Shown piece after piece: positions 34,220-44,425 of a stretch of 64,000 nucleotides of DNA. This DNA is from AP-15 sp963832875 (GTDB lineage: Bacteria > Pseudomonadota > Alphaproteobacteria > ATCC43930 > CGMCC-115725). Each line of letters starts with the position of its first letter. Positions within the stretch are counted from its first letter, which is position 1. The DNA lies in NCBI GenBank assembly GCA_963832875.1, contig CAWHWB010000007.1:186001-250000 (forward strand), given 5' to 3'. A program made the translations under genes and the position numbers. The notes beneath the pieces are model-generated. The model worked only from the letters and a program-made list of their open reading frames with translations, had not been told where the DNA came from and searched no databases.

Positions 34220-34833
34220 AACCTGGCCGGCATGAGGGTCGCCATCCGCCGCTCCCTCGTGCGAAGCTGCCGGTCGATACGGTCTCGCTCGCTCGTTATC
34301 TCATCGGCAAGATACTGGTGCGGGAAACGGCTGAGGGTTTGGCCGGCGGCCGTATCGTCGAGACCGAGGCGTATGTCGTCGGCGACGCCGCGGGCCACGC
34401 CTACCGCGGGATGACGCCGCGTAATCGGTCGCTCTTTCTCGAGCGCGGGCATGCCTACGTGTACCTCGTCTATGGCAACGCATACATGCTGAACGTCTCA
34501 AGCGAGATAGCGGGGATTGGGGCTGGGGTCCTGATTAGGGCGCTTGAGCCGCGCGACGGCATCCCGATCATGCAGCGAAATCGTCAAATCGAGCGGCTGC
34601 GCGATTTGGCGCGCGGACCAGGAAGGCTCACCGCGGCGTTGCGGGTTGACCGTCGGCTCGATGGGCTGGATCTGTGCCAAGAAGGCCCTCTATGGCTCGG
34701 ATGCGGCGATCACGAACCTGGCGAAATCGGGCACAGCATCAGGATCGGGATCGCCCGGGATGCGAACCGCCTCTTGCGATTTTATCTTCGGGGTAGTCCG
34801 TTCGTGAGCGGTCCAAGATCGCTCAGGGTATAA
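34198..34833 (+). CDS. 3-methyladenine DNA glycosylase (AAG/Mpg type)
   Basis: A 211-residue enzyme of the AAG family that removes alkylated purines from DNA. The ETEAY motif (55-59) holds the catalytic glutamate. AGHAYRGMTPRNRSLFLERG (DNA-intercalating region), VYLVYGNAYMLNVSS and LIRALEP follow, and LARGPGRLTAAL matches the family C-terminal core. Length is normal. The start overlaps the NTF2-like gene by 22 bp. A later methionine could also serve, because the first 25 residues are basic and not conserved. The gene acts alone in base-excision repair. Confidence 0.93.
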   Translation: MGRADALKPGRHEGRHPPLPRAKLPVDTVSLARYLIGKILVRETAEGLAGGRIVETEAYVVGDAAGHAYRGMTPRNRSLFLERGHAYVYLVYGNAYMLNVSSEIAGIGAGVLIRALEPRDGIPIMQRNRQIERLRDLARGPGRLTAALRVDRRLDGLDLCQEGPLWLGCGDHEPGEIGHSIRIGIARDANRLLRFYLRGSPFVSGPRSLRV

Positions 34834-34912
34834 GAAACGTATCACGTTCGTTCTCCTCCTCTCCTGAACCAAAGCCAATAATTTGTCGTCAAGAATTGCA
34901 AACCTATCCTTG

Positions 34913-34940
34913 CCCTCTTCCTTCACACCAAGGGAGAGGG
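34913..34940. repeat. Palindromic hairpin, REP-like
   Basis: CCCTCTTCCTT (34913-34923) and AAGGGAGAGGG (34930-34940) form an 11-bp stem with one mismatch and a six-base loop. A related but longer C-rich/G-rich arrangement is at 52698-52751. It lies between the glycosylase and transketolase genes. It could stop transcription or be a scattered genomic palindrome. Confidence 0.55.
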
Positions 34941-34996
34941 TAGGGTGGAGTTGTGCTCTCGTTGCAAATATTCATTCGCTTTAAGGTTGGGAAGCC

Positions 34997-37079
34997 ATGA
35001 GTACGACGTTTCAGCCAATCGACGAGCTTTGCATCAACACCATCCGGACGCTGTCGATCGACGCAGTCCAGAAAGCGAACTCGGGACATCCGGGGGCGCC
35101 GTTGGGCGCGGCGCCGATGGCGTACGTCTTGTGGACGCGCCATCTACGGCACAATCCCACCAACCCCAAATGGCCCGATCGCGATCGTTTTGTGCTGTCC
35201 GCCGGGCATGCCAGCATGCTGCTCTACAGCCTGCTGTTCCTCACCGGTTACGACCTTACGATGGCTGATATACAGCAATTTCGCCAATGGGGCAGCCGTG
35301 CCCCGGGGCATCCCGAGTATGGCGTGGTGCCAGGTGCGGAAGTTACGACGGGTCCGTTAGGTCAAGGGGTTGGAAACGCAGTGGGATTCGCAATTGCGGA
35401 GCGTTGGCTGGCCGCCACCTTCAATCAGTCGGGCCATGAATTAGTGAATCACTACACCTATGTGATCGCTAGTGACGGCGACATGATGGAAGGTGTCGCG
35501 TCGGAGGCCGCCTCGATAGCGGGTCAGTTTCGCCTCGGACGATTGATCGTGCTCTACGACGCCAACCAGATAACGCTCTCGGCCAGCGCCGATGTGACTT
35601 TCAGCGAGGATGTCGGAGCGCGATTCCAGGCCTATGGATGGCATGTGCAGCATATCGACGGGCAGGATACAGCCGCGGTCGATGCTGCCCTAACCAAGGC
35701 AAAGGCGATCGATGACCGGCCGTCGCTGATCGTGGCGCGCACGCATATCGGCTATGGCAGTCCGCATAAGCATGACACTTTTGAGGCGCACGGCGAGCCC
35801 TTGGGCGTCGAGGAGGTGCGGTTAACGAAACGCGCGCTGGGATGGCCTGAAGATAAGGTTTTCTACATCCCCGACGACGCCTTGGCCCAGTTTCGCAAAG
35901 CGGTCGAACGAGGGCGCGAGTTGGAGACTCAATGGAATTCGACGAGTGGACGCGTTGGGCGCCGTCGACCCAGAGGCAGCCGAAAAGTTTCGGCAGATAC
36001 TCGCCGGTGAACTGCCGAAAGGATGGGAAGCGGGACTTCCCCGCTTTACGCCGGCGGACGGTGCGATGGCGACCCGCGACGCCGGACAGAAAGCCATCAA
36101 CGCGCTGGCCGATGTCATACCTAACCTGATTGGCGGCTCGGGCGACCTCGATCCGTCCACGCGCACCGCGCTCAAGGGACACGGCGACTTCGAGAGTCCC
36201 CTGTTTGAGCGTCCCGAGGGTGCGCCGCCGACACAGGGACTGGTAGGCGGTCCGACCGGATATGCCGGGCGGAATATTCATTTCGGTATTCGCGAGCACG
36301 CGATGGCCGGGATTGCCACGGGCATGGCCCTGCATGGCGGCATCCTGCCCTTTGCCGCCACCTTCTTTACGTTTTCCGACTACATGCGGCCAAGCATCAG
36401 ACTGGCGGCCTTGAGCAAGGCCCACGTCATCTATGTCTGGACCCACGACAGTATCGCATTGGGCGAGGACGGACCTACGCATCAGCCGGTGGAACAACTG
36501 GCAAGCCTTCGCGCGCTTCCTGATCTGACGCTGCTGCGCCCGGCGGACGCCAACGAGACCGTGGAGGCGTGGAAGATCGCGGTTGCGCACACCTCGGGGC
36601 CGGTAGGACTTGTGCTTACGCGCCAGAGATTACCTATTCTGGACCGCTCAACGCTGGCGCCGGCTTCGGGAGCGGCGAAAGGAGCGTATGTCCTCAGCGA
36701 CTGCGCTACGGGTTCGCCGACCGTTATCCTGATCGCTACCGGTTCCGAAGTGTCGGTTGCGCTAGAAGCGCACAACCAACTGACGCGCGAAGGAATTGCA
36801 AGCCGGGTGGTCTCGATGCCGTCGTGGGATTTGTTTCAGTCGCAACCGCAATCCTACAGGGACACGGTTCTTCCTCCCGGGCTCAAGGCGCGAGTCAGCA
36901 TCGAGGCAGGCTCCACGCTCGGATGGGAGCGCTACGTGGGCCTCGACGGTGCAATCATCGGGCTGAATCACTTCGGTGCGTCGGCGCCCGGTGAGATCGT
37001 GATGCGTGAGCTGGGCTTCACCCCGGAACACGTCGTCAAAGCTGCCAAATCTCTGATTCAGGGCCACAAACCCGGATAG
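34997..37079 (+). pseudogene. tkt: Transketolase, frameshifted in the linker
   Basis: A thiamine-diphosphate enzyme of about 690 codons that shuttles two-carbon units in the pentose-phosphate pathway. The N-terminal half (34997-35936) holds ANSGHPGAPLG, ASDGDMMEGVASEAAS (the TPP motif) and GYGSPHKHDTF. The C-terminal half (to 37079) holds FGIREHAMAGIATGMALHGG, DSIALGEDGPTHQPVEQL and the RLPILDR region. Between them the frame moves twice within 30 bp: a one-base loss near 35937 and another near 35962 restores WNxFDEWTRWA and AVDPEAAEKF. Both halves keep all key motifs. It may be a recent disruption or a sequence error. It stands alone, followed by an inverted repeat. Confidence 0.85.
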
Positions 37080-37195
37080 AACCAGCGGACCGAAATTAAT
37101 CTCCAGCGATGCTTCCGTCCCAAAGTGTTAATTTTAACTTACCTGTTTCTTGGCCCATTTTGAGCGACGAAGCTGACAATACAGTAAGAGTTTTC

Positions 37196-37251
37196 GTCGC
37201 CCCCGCTTGCGTGTTCTGTCCCGCAAGATTGTACACTTGCGCGGGGGCGAC
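37196..37251. repeat. Nested inverted repeat with alternative inner hairpins
   Basis: GTCGCCCCCGC (37196-37206) and GCGGGGGCGAC (37241-37251) are perfect 11-bp arms. Inside are three shorter arms: CTTGCG (37206-37211), CGCAAG (37222-37227) and CTTGCG (37236-37241). CGCAAG can pair with either neighbour, so two exclusive inner hairpins are possible. It lies between convergent transketolase and PanE-like genes. There is no T-run on either side, so it is not a simple intrinsic terminator. Confidence 0.7.
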
Positions 37252-37318
37252 AAAAGAAAGCAAATCGCCCAAAAGAGAGCAAATGAGCTAGGGGTGACGC
37301 GGAAAAGATGCCTCGCCG

Positions 37319-38377
37319 TCAGATCGCGTAGAGATTTTCTGGTGCGGCCGGCGTCCTGCCGTGCTCGACCGCTTTGACCGCCTCGATCAGCTTGACGTGG
37401 GTCGGGGCGGGGCGGCCGATTTCCGCGCCTTTGAGGGCGATCAGCCCGTTGATGAAATCGATCTCGGTGCGCCGGCCTTTGAGCATGTCCTGGCCCATCG
37501 AGGGCCGCTGCAAATCGCTGCGGGTGTTCGAGCCGGCCTCGGCCAGGATCTGCGATTCGATCTCGTCGAGCGCCTTCGCATCGCCCTCGCCGGCAAGCGC
37601 CAGAGTCTCGGGGTCGTGCATGCGGATGTGTTCGAGCTCGTACCCGAGCGCCTGGCCGACCCGTACCGCCTCGCCGCCGAGCCGGATCGAGATCCGGCGA
37701 ATCCGGTCGTGCCGGTCCATGCCGTTGCCGGAGAGACCGGTTGAAGCGCCGATGCCGTTGCGCATGCCGTTGACGCACAATTTCGACCAGCGCTCGCCCC
37801 ACAGATTGCGGGTCGGCCGGACCGTGTCGACGGTGGCGATCATCGCCGCCAGCTCTTCGAGCCGCTTGGTGATCCGGCCGTGGACCTCGCCGACGCGATA
37901 GACCTCGTGGTGCGAGGCGCCTTTCGCGACGGTGCGGCGCACCCGCCCGGGCGCGTAGAGCTCGGCCGCGAGCAACGCCGGGATCGCGCCTACCGTCTTG
38001 TCCCAGCCCACCACTCCGGCGATCCGCTCCTCGTTCATGCAGTTCTGCAACGAGACGACATAACCATTGGGAGCCAGATACTGCGCGATCAGCCGGGTCG
38101 CCCATTCGGTGTCGTAGGATTTGACCGCGATCATGGCGATGTCGATCGGCTGCTCTTTGGCCAGAAGCTGAACCTCGGTCAGGTGCATGGTCTTCGGCCG
38201 GGCGCGCACGAACTCCTCCGCCGTCACCCCTTCGATCGCCAGCCCGTCGCGGCGGATTGCCTCGACATGCTCGGGCCAGGGATCGATCAAGGTCACCTCG
38301 AACCCGTTATGCGCGAGCTGGCCGCCGGTGTAGCCGCCGATCGCTCCGGCGCCGATCACCGCAATGCGTTTCTCCAT
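37319..38377 (-). CDS. 2-dehydropantoate 2-reductase family protein (PanE/ApbA-like)
   Basis: A 352-residue NADP-dependent reductase. The N-terminal dinucleotide site is IAVIGAGAIGGYTGGQLA (5-22). The domain has AVKSYDTEWATRLI and NCMNEERIAGVVGWDKTVG, and the helical C-terminal domain ends in EIGRPAPTHVKLIEAVKAVE. The last part has GRRTEIDFINGLI, which matches the conserved ketopantoate reductase region. Similar proteins include ones acting on other 2-keto acids, so the substrate is uncertain. It is divergent from the oxaloacetate-decarboxylase-like gene with an 87-bp gap, a layout suggesting joint handling of keto acids. Confidence 0.88.
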   Translation of the reverse strand: MEKRIAVIGAGAIGGYTGGQLAHNGFEVTLIDPWPEHVEAIRRDGLAIEGVTAEEFVRARPKTMHLTEVQLLAKEQPIDIAMIAVKSYDTEWATRLIAQYLAPNGYVVSLQNCMNEERIAGVVGWDKTVGAIPALLAAELYAPGRVRRTVAKGASHHEVYRVGEVHGRITKRLEELAAMIATVDTVRPTRNLWGERWSKLCVNGMRNGIGASTGLSGNGMDRHDRIRRISIRLGGEAVRVGQALGYELEHIRMHDPETLALAGEGDAKALDEIESQILAEAGSNTRSDLQRPSMGQDMLKGRRTEIDFINGLIALKGAEIGRPAPTHVKLIEAVKAVEHGRTPAAPENLYAI

Positions 38378-38464
38378 GATCCGATCCCTCTATCCCGTGG
38401 GCGGCGCCATGATAAGCTGAGCCCGCGAGAAACCATCCGATAAACCTTCGAGGACGCTGTCACC

Positions 38465-39331
38465 ATGAACTGGACCGAACGGCGCGAGCGCTTTCGCGCG
38501 ATCCTTTCCGGGAACCGCTGCGTGCATCCGGGATCGGTGTATGACGCGATATCGGCACGCATCGCCGAGGATCTCGGCTTTGAGGTCGGCATGTTTTCGG
38601 GCTCGATCGGCTCGATGTCGGTGCTTGGCGCCCCCGATCTCGTTGTGCTGACCTTGACCGAGTTCGCCGCTCAGGCGAACCGGATCTGCCGCGCCGGCAA
38701 TCTGGCATTGCTGGTCGACGCCGATCATGGCTACGGCAATGCGCTCAACGTGCGCCGCACCGTCGAGGAGCTCGAGACCGCCGGCATCTGCGCGATGTCG
38801 ATCGAGGACACGGTCTTGCCGCGGCCTTATGGGCCCAACGGCAAGCCGAGCCTGAGCTCGGTCGAGGAGGGTGTGGGCAAGATGAAGGCGGCATTGTCGG
38901 CGCGCCAGGACAAGCACCTGGTCATCGCCGGGCGCACCAGTGCTTTGGCGATCGCCAATGTCGACGAGACGGTCAAGCGGGCCAAGGCCTATGAGGCGGC
39001 CGGGGTCGACGCGGTATTCCTCGCCGGCGGCGTCACCGTCGAGGCGGTCGAGGTGGTGTCGTCGGCGATCAGGATCCCGCTGATCCTCGGCGGCGGCAGC
39101 GGTCAGCTCGGCGATCTCGATTGGCTGGCGGCGCATCGGGTGCGAGTGGCGCTGCAGACGCATGCGCCGTTCTCGGCCGCGGTGCAGGCGGTCTACAACA
39201 CGCTGAAGGCGCTGCGCGACGGTACCAAACCCGGCGATCTCGTCGGCATCGCCTCGCCCGAACTGATGCGGCGGGTTACCCGGGCCGACGATTACCAGCG
39301 CTGGACCAGGGATTTTCTCGGCGGCGTATGA
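38465..39331 (+). CDS. Oxaloacetate decarboxylase-like, isocitrate lyase/PEP mutase superfamily
   Basis: A 288-residue (beta-alpha)8 enzyme. Metal-binding acids lie in DADHGYGNALNVRR, the general acid region is SIEDTVLPRPYG, and IAGRTSALAIANVDETVKRA follows. It most resembles the oxaloacetate decarboxylase subgroup (PA4872-like) rather than isocitrate lyase or PEP mutase, as it lacks the KKCGH motif. It would decarboxylate oxaloacetate to pyruvate with Mg2+. It is divergent from the PanE-like gene. It ends in DDYQRWTRDFLGGV, a subgroup trait. Confidence 0.85.
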   Translation: MNWTERRERFRAILSGNRCVHPGSVYDAISARIAEDLGFEVGMFSGSIGSMSVLGAPDLVVLTLTEFAAQANRICRAGNLALLVDADHGYGNALNVRRTVEELETAGICAMSIEDTVLPRPYGPNGKPSLSSVEEGVGKMKAALSARQDKHLVIAGRTSALAIANVDETVKRAKAYEAAGVDAVFLAGGVTVEAVEVVSSAIRIPLILGGGSGQLGDLDWLAAHRVRVALQTHAPFSAAVQAVYNTLKALRDGTKPGDLVGIASPELMRRVTRADDYQRWTRDFLGGV

Positions 39332-39576
39332 CGCGGCGTTCGACGCAGCGTTTGGTGCGCCGCGGGGCCGGCGGCTCTGCTGGGCTGACCCGAGCTGCCG
39401 GTTCGGGCGGAATTGTAAGCTCCCTTGCGTTAGGGTAGAAGATGCCGGCCCTCGGATCAAATTCCGAGGGAAGAAGACGGGCCAAGGTCATGTCGCGCCT
39501 GCGTATGCTGTCTATGGAAATCCCTCCGCCTTGCGCTCCCGAGCCTCCGATCCGGCCCTGCGAAAGAGCAAAATCC

Positions 39577-39918
39577 GTGCGATCGACCTTGCTGGCCCTG
39601 GTGCTCTTCTGCGCAGCCGGGTGCGCGCCACAGCCGGTGCGGCCGGGGACCCTCTTATTGAGCAATCCCAATTTCGGCTCGCTCAATGTCGAGGCGGTGA
39701 TCACCGCCAACCCGGATTGCGCCGCGCGCGGCCCCGGCTATGTGTCGACGTTGGAGTTCCTGCTGCCCAATGATGCGACCAAGATCATCGACGTTCCGCC
39801 CGGCACCGAAATCTGCTGGCGGCGGGACCGCGACCCCGACCAGCCGGTGGCCGGAGAATGGTCGCCCTGGGACCGGGCCTATGTCGCCCCAGGGACGACG
39901 ATCGATGCGAATTTGTGA
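39577..39918 (+). CDS. Small lipoprotein of unknown function
   Basis: A 113-residue exported lipoprotein. The signal is STLLALVLFCAAGC with the lipobox cysteine at about residue 15. The mature part has two cysteines (NPDCAARGPGYVS and EICWRRDRDPDQP) and ends TTIDANL. I start it at the GTG at 39577, because an upstream in-frame ATG gives a long hydrophilic leader before the signal. It converges with tonB. I do not recognise the family; a periplasmic binding or structural role is possible. The next gene on the opposite strand is TonB, with a 32-bp gap. Confidence 0.65.
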   Translation: MRSTLLALVLFCAAGCAPQPVRPGTLLLSNPNFGSLNVEAVITANPDCAARGPGYVSTLEFLLPNDATKIIDVPPGTEICWRRDRDPDQPVAGEWSPWDRAYVAPGTTIDANL

Positions 39919-39950
39919 GCCTGACTCGGCCGGCGCGGAGGCGGGACGCT

Positions 39951-40726
39951 TCATCGTCCGAGGCTGAACCGGATCATCACCGAAACTTCGATGCTCGGCT
40001 CGTCCATGCCGGCCGGGAACGGCGGCAAGGTGGCGCCCCGCATCATTGCTTCGAGGGCGGCATCGAGATCCGGGTAGCCGGTGCTCTTGACCACGGCGTA
40101 TTGGACGACCCGGCCGCTGCGCTCGACGACAAAGCGCAACACGGCGTTGCCTTGCTCGTCCTGGTCGCGGGCGCTTTCGGGATAGCGCTTGTGCGCTTCG
40201 AGCCACTCGCTCAGCAATGCGCGATAGCCCGCGCTGACCGCGGTTGACGGGGTAGGGGAGGGGGCGCGAACCGGCGCCGGCGGCGCGAACGCGGTTTGCG
40301 GCGGGACGGCGGGCGCGCGGGTGGACGCCGGAACCGGCGGCGTGTAGCGGGGATAGGCTTCTCGCCGCTCGACCGGCCGGCGCACCACGCGTTCCGGCGG
40401 CGGCGGGACCGGCGGCTTGGGCGGCGGTGGTGGCGGGGGTGGCGGTTCGGTCGCGTTGGTCGCCTCCGGCGGCGGTGGCGCCGGCTCGACCGGCGGCGGC
40501 GGCGGTGGCGGCGGTGGCGGCGGTGCGGCAGCGACCGGCGGCGGCGGTGGCGGCGCGACCGGCGGGGGCGGGGGTTTCGCCGGTTGCGGCAACGACGGCG
40601 CAAAGGCGACCTCGATGCCGCCCTCGGCGAGCGGCGGCGGCGGTGCGGAGGCCGGGATCAGCAGCAGCAGCGCCAACACGATCGCATGCGCCGCCAGCGA
40701 TAGCGCCAGCGCCAGCCTGAAGCCGG

Positions 40727-40730
<4 letters not shown>
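39951..40730 (-). CDS. tonB: TonB energy transducer
   Basis: A 259-residue envelope protein. One N-terminal membrane anchor (LALALSLAAHAIVLALLLL) is followed by a long Pro-rich linker (about 30-130), strongly repetitive PPPPP runs that span the periplasm, and a C-terminal TonB domain (about 175-259: YPESARDQDEQGNAVLRFVV and STGYPDLDAALEAMM). The GTG start overlaps the exbD stop (GTGA). It transmits proton-motive force to the TonB-dependent receptor encoded upstream. The linker produces glycine-rich artefact frames on the other strand. Confidence 0.93.
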
Positions 40731-41161
<431 letters not shown>

Positions 41162-41164
41162 CGC

Positions 41165-41848
41165 TCAACTCTCCGCCGGAACGCGTGAGAACAAGCGCAG
41201 CGAGCGTCCGATCAGCCGTTGCATGCGGCCGGATAAGCGGCCGAGATCGACGGTGATCTTGTTGTAGGCGACGACCGCCGGGATCGCCGCGGCGAGCCCC
41301 ATCGCGGTCGCGAACAGCGCCTCGGCGATCCCCGGCGCCACCACCGCGAGACTGGTGTTGTTGGCGGCGGCGATGCCGGCAAAGCTGCGCATGATCCCCC
41401 ACACGGTGCCGAACAGCCCGATAAACGGGGCTGCCGAACCGAGCGTCGCGAGAAACGGGAGGCGGGCTTCGAGGCGGTGCAATTCGGCGTTGAGCTCGAG
41501 CCGCATCGCCCGCTCGATCCGCTCGCGGCGCTCGCCCGTGGTCTCGGGCGCGGATGACGCTGCTTCGGCGCTCTCGCTCCAGCCGGCCGCGAGGACGGCG
41601 CCGGCCGGATCGCTGCCGACGGGCCGGCCCGATCGCGCCATCAATTCGGATGCCGAATGCGCCGCCATGACGCGCCCCTCATACGCCTGCACCGACCGGC
41701 GTGCCGCGGCGAGCCGCCACACTTTGTCGAAGATTACCGCCCAGCTCCACACCGAGCCTGCCAGCAGCAACAGCAGCACGCACTTGACGACGATGTCGGC
41801 GTGGTGGAACAGGGCGACGATCGAAATCGATGCGGCGGGATCGGTCAC
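41165..41848 (-). CDS. exbB: ExbB/TolQ-family proton-channel protein
   Basis: A 227-residue inner-membrane protein with three helices: one near 17-38 (HADIVVKCVLLLLLAGSVW) and two near 130-155 and 175-195. The family core TLGSAAPFIGLFGTVWGIM is at about 132-150. It is the channel partner of ExbD. It opens the exbB-exbD-tonB operon, which is 203 bp downstream of the receptor gene on the same strand. TolQ and ExbB are related, and the context with TonB supports ExbB. The Arg-rich C-terminus (RLSGRMQRLIGRSLRLF) is a normal cytoplasmic tail. Confidence 0.92.
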   Translation of the reverse strand: MTDPAASISIVALFHHADIVVKCVLLLLLAGSVWSWAVIFDKVWRLAAARRSVQAYEGRVMAAHSASELMARSGRPVGSDPAGAVLAAGWSESAEAASSAPETTGERRERIERAMRLELNAELHRLEARLPFLATLGSAAPFIGLFGTVWGIMRSFAGIAAANNTSLAVVAPGIAEALFATAMGLAAAIPAVVAYNKITVDLGRLSGRMQRLIGRSLRLFSRVPAES

Positions 41849-41996
41849 GGGCGGCCTCTGCGGAATGTCTGATGCGGAATATATGACGGGGAGGATGGCT
41901 AATCCGCGGTCGCGCTCTCGACAACATCGGCGGCAGTTGGGAAGACAGGCCAGCCATCATGGCAATTTGATGAAGACTGCATCGGATGGCCCGATC

Positions 41997-42045
41997 CTCG
42001 CCGCGCCGCTTCCTTCGGCATTCTCGCCGCGCCGCTTCCTTCGGC
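41997..42045. repeat. Short tandem duplication, 23-bp unit
   Basis: CTCGCCGCGCCGCTTCCTTC plus GGC occurs twice (41997-42019 and 42023-42045), with a 26-bp period. It sits in the untranslated gap between the receptor stop and exbB. It looks like a small slippage duplication with no clear function. Confidence 0.6.
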
Positions 42046-42051
42046 GGCGGT

Positions 42052-44346
42052 TCAGAAGTCCTTTTTGAGACTGACATAGACCGAGCGGCGTGGCCCATAC
42101 TGGTTGGAAAATTCGCCGACCCCGGTCATGCTGCGCAGCAGGTAGATCTTGTCGAGCAGATTGACGACGGCGAGACGCACGGTCACCGGGCCGCCGGGCG
42201 CTGCAAAGACGTGGGATATGCCGAGATTGACCTGCTGGTAGGAGGGCACCGTCTCCCCGTTGTATTGGAGATCGTTGTCCGGTTGGGTGCGCAGCCCGGA
42301 CCCGGCGACGAGATCGGCGCTGAACCGCGTGCCGTGCCACAGATACGCCACCCCGGCTGATTCGGTTTTCAGCTGGCTGTGATCGGTGTTGACAAACATG
42401 CTGTCGGCCGACGCGAGCTCCTCAGGGGTGAAGTTGAACTGGGCCGACTCGATGCCTTTGGCCAGCTGGTTGGCGATCGCAAGATTGCCGTAGAAGCTGA
42501 AATTCCCGAGGGCATAATCGGCGGTCAGCTCGACGCCTTTGTTGATGCCGATTTTATAGTTGAACGGGGTGAGAACGATCGGCGCGCCGAACTGCCCTTC
42601 GTCGAGCAGGTCGTGCGCGTACTTGTAGTAGAGGTCGATACCCGCCGTTAGGCCGGGAATCAAGTGTTGCTTGACCCCGCCATCGAAATATTCGGCACTC
42701 TCGTTCTTGATCGGCGAATTCTCGGTGCTCGCGGGTGCGCCGCTGGTGTTCGCATAAAGCCCGACATTCTCGGTCGAAACCAATTCCTGCGGCGGCGGCG
42801 TGAAGTAACGCGCGTAGCCGACGTGAAAAATTGTTGACGGGGTCGCCTGCCAGACCGCGTTGACGCGCGGGCTGAGCTGACTGCCCTGAGTATAGCCATT
42901 GACGACATCGAAGCGAGCGCCATAGTTCACAGTAACGTTCTGCAGCGCTTTCCATTCGTCCTGGAGATAGGCGCTGTACGTATAGCTCGTCTTCTCGCTG
43001 TTGGCGGCAATCGCCGTGGTCGTGGTCGCGAAGATTGGACCGCCGGAACTGTCGGTGCCGATCTGGTCGAGCACGTCCGACGCAGTCTTCGCCGTCACAT
43101 GCTCGCCGCTGATCAGAAGGCCGCCGCGCAAGGTGTGAACGAGGTTCAGCCGATAGGTGCCCTCCGCCTGAAGGTTGTTGGCCCAGCTGGTGCGCGCCGC
43201 ATCTTCGCTGATGCCGTTGAAGGCGAGATCACCTAGCCCAGTATCCGGAAAGTATTGCAAAAAACTATACTTTGATACTGCGGAGATCTGGAAATCAAGG
43301 GGGCCGTGTGAGTGCAAAAACGAGACTGCCGCGAACTGGCTGCCCTCGACCTGCAGCTCGTTGAGCTTGGCGGAGTTGAACGAGGAAATCGGCAGGCCGT
43401 TGATCGCGGTGATCCCGGGAAGGGTGGATTGGCCCGGGGTGTTTGGTATTTGAAACAAGCCGTTGAACTCGCCGACCATCACACTGACCCGGTCGTTAGG
43501 GTCAATGATCTTGTCGATATAAGCAAAATCGTGGGTCTGCTGTGTAAAGTCGTGGATCTGGTTGTATTTTGGCGTGACGTCATTGATGCCGTTGTCGCTT
43601 TGCAAATAGCTGCCGGTAACAAAATAATTATAGCCTTCGATCGAGCCGCCGGTTTCGAAGCTTGGATTGACGGTGCCATAGCTGCCACCATTGATCTCGA
43701 CCGAGCCGCCGCTGTTGAACAGACCGCTCTTGCTTTGAATATCGATGATGCCGGTGGTCCGCAGACCGTACTCTGCCGGCAGCGCGCCGGTAATCAGAGT
43801 CATCGAATCGACAAAGCGCAGGCTCAAATCCTGCCCGAAGAAGCTGACCCCGTCGGGAATGATGACCCCGTCGATGCGATACTGTACGTTCAAGTGTTCG
43901 TTGCGGATATGTAGCCCGCCATTGGCGAGATTGTCCTGATCGACGCCGGGCATTTGCAGGATGGCATTGTCAATCGGCGTGTTTTGCGCGCCGGGCAAGT
44001 TCTGGATGGCGGCTGGAGTCATCGTATAGGTCGAGGCGCCGATCTGCGGCTCGATGTTGATGCGCGCCTGGTTGAGTTCTTTGGCGATGACGGTGATATC
44101 GGGCAGCGACACCGCGGCGTTGCCGACTGCCGGCGCCGTCGGTGCCGCCTCGGGTGCAGCGGCATCGGGGGCGGGGTTCGCGGCGAGCTGGGTTTGAACT
44201 CCGGGCGCAGCGACGGCGCCCAACGGTTGCAAGCCGGTCAGCAAGACCGGCCCGTTCTGCGCCGCGGCAGCCGAAACAGCGGGTGCTGCGACAATCAACA
44301 GGGCCAGCGCGGACGCACGCCGGGCGCCCGTCAAGATGCGGCTCAT
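42052..44346 (-). CDS. TonB-dependent outer-membrane receptor
   Basis: A 764-residue outer-membrane protein. The signal peptide ends near residue 30 (VSAAAAQNG). A plug domain contains SLPDITVIAKELNQARI (TonB-box-like DITVIA) and TPIDNAILQMPGVDQ. A 22-strand barrel follows to the terminal aromatic F (SVYVSLKKDF), a typical outer-membrane insertion end. I start it at MSRILTGARR (44346); the GTG at 44391 adds an implausible leader. The substrate is unknown: no siderophore or vitamin marker genes are near. A palindrome at 44413 is probably its operator. The exbB-exbD-tonB genes follow. Confidence 0.93.
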   Translation of the reverse strand: MSRILTGARRASALALLIVAAPAVSAAAAQNGPVLLTGLQPLGAVAAPGVQTQLAANPAPDAAAPEAAPTAPAVGNAAVSLPDITVIAKELNQARINIEPQIGASTYTMTPAAIQNLPGAQNTPIDNAILQMPGVDQDNLANGGLHIRNEHLNVQYRIDGVIIPDGVSFFGQDLSLRFVDSMTLITGALPAEYGLRTTGIIDIQSKSGLFNSGGSVEINGGSYGTVNPSFETGGSIEGYNYFVTGSYLQSDNGINDVTPKYNQIHDFTQQTHDFAYIDKIIDPNDRVSVMVGEFNGLFQIPNTPGQSTLPGITAINGLPISSFNSAKLNELQVEGSQFAAVSFLHSHGPLDFQISAVSKYSFLQYFPDTGLGDLAFNGISEDAARTSWANNLQAEGTYRLNLVHTLRGGLLISGEHVTAKTASDVLDQIGTDSSGGPIFATTTTAIAANSEKTSYTYSAYLQDEWKALQNVTVNYGARFDVVNGYTQGSQLSPRVNAVWQATPSTIFHVGYARYFTPPPQELVSTENVGLYANTSGAPASTENSPIKNESAEYFDGGVKQHLIPGLTAGIDLYYKYAHDLLDEGQFGAPIVLTPFNYKIGINKGVELTADYALGNFSFYGNLAIANQLAKGIESAQFNFTPEELASADSMFVNTDHSQLKTESAGVAYLWHGTRFSADLVAGSGLRTQPDNDLQYNGETVPSYQQVNLGISHVFAAPGGPVTVRLAVVNLLDKIYLLRSMTGVGEFSNQYGPRRSVYVSLKKDF

Positions 44347-44412
44347 TGTCCAGGCCCCCGGAGCAGGTTGCGCCGGGTGTAAACCCGGCACCGACGCGCA
44401 TCAACTTATTAT

Positions 44413-44425
44413 GTTATATCATAAC
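44413..44425. promoter_or_regulatory. AT-rich palindromic operator upstream of the TonB receptor
   Basis: GTTATATCATAAC is an inverted repeat (GTTAT-ATC-ATAAC) in an AT-rich island of about 30 bp in otherwise GC-rich DNA. It lies 66 bp before the receptor ATG at 44346. A metal-regulator-type site is a reasonable guess, but it does not match the Fur or FNR motifs. No regulator gene lies beside it. Confidence 0.55.

Noticed and set aside
37109..37291. 60-codon open frame downstream of transketolase
   Set aside because: It spans the inverted repeat, has no ribosome site, and its composition does not look like protein.
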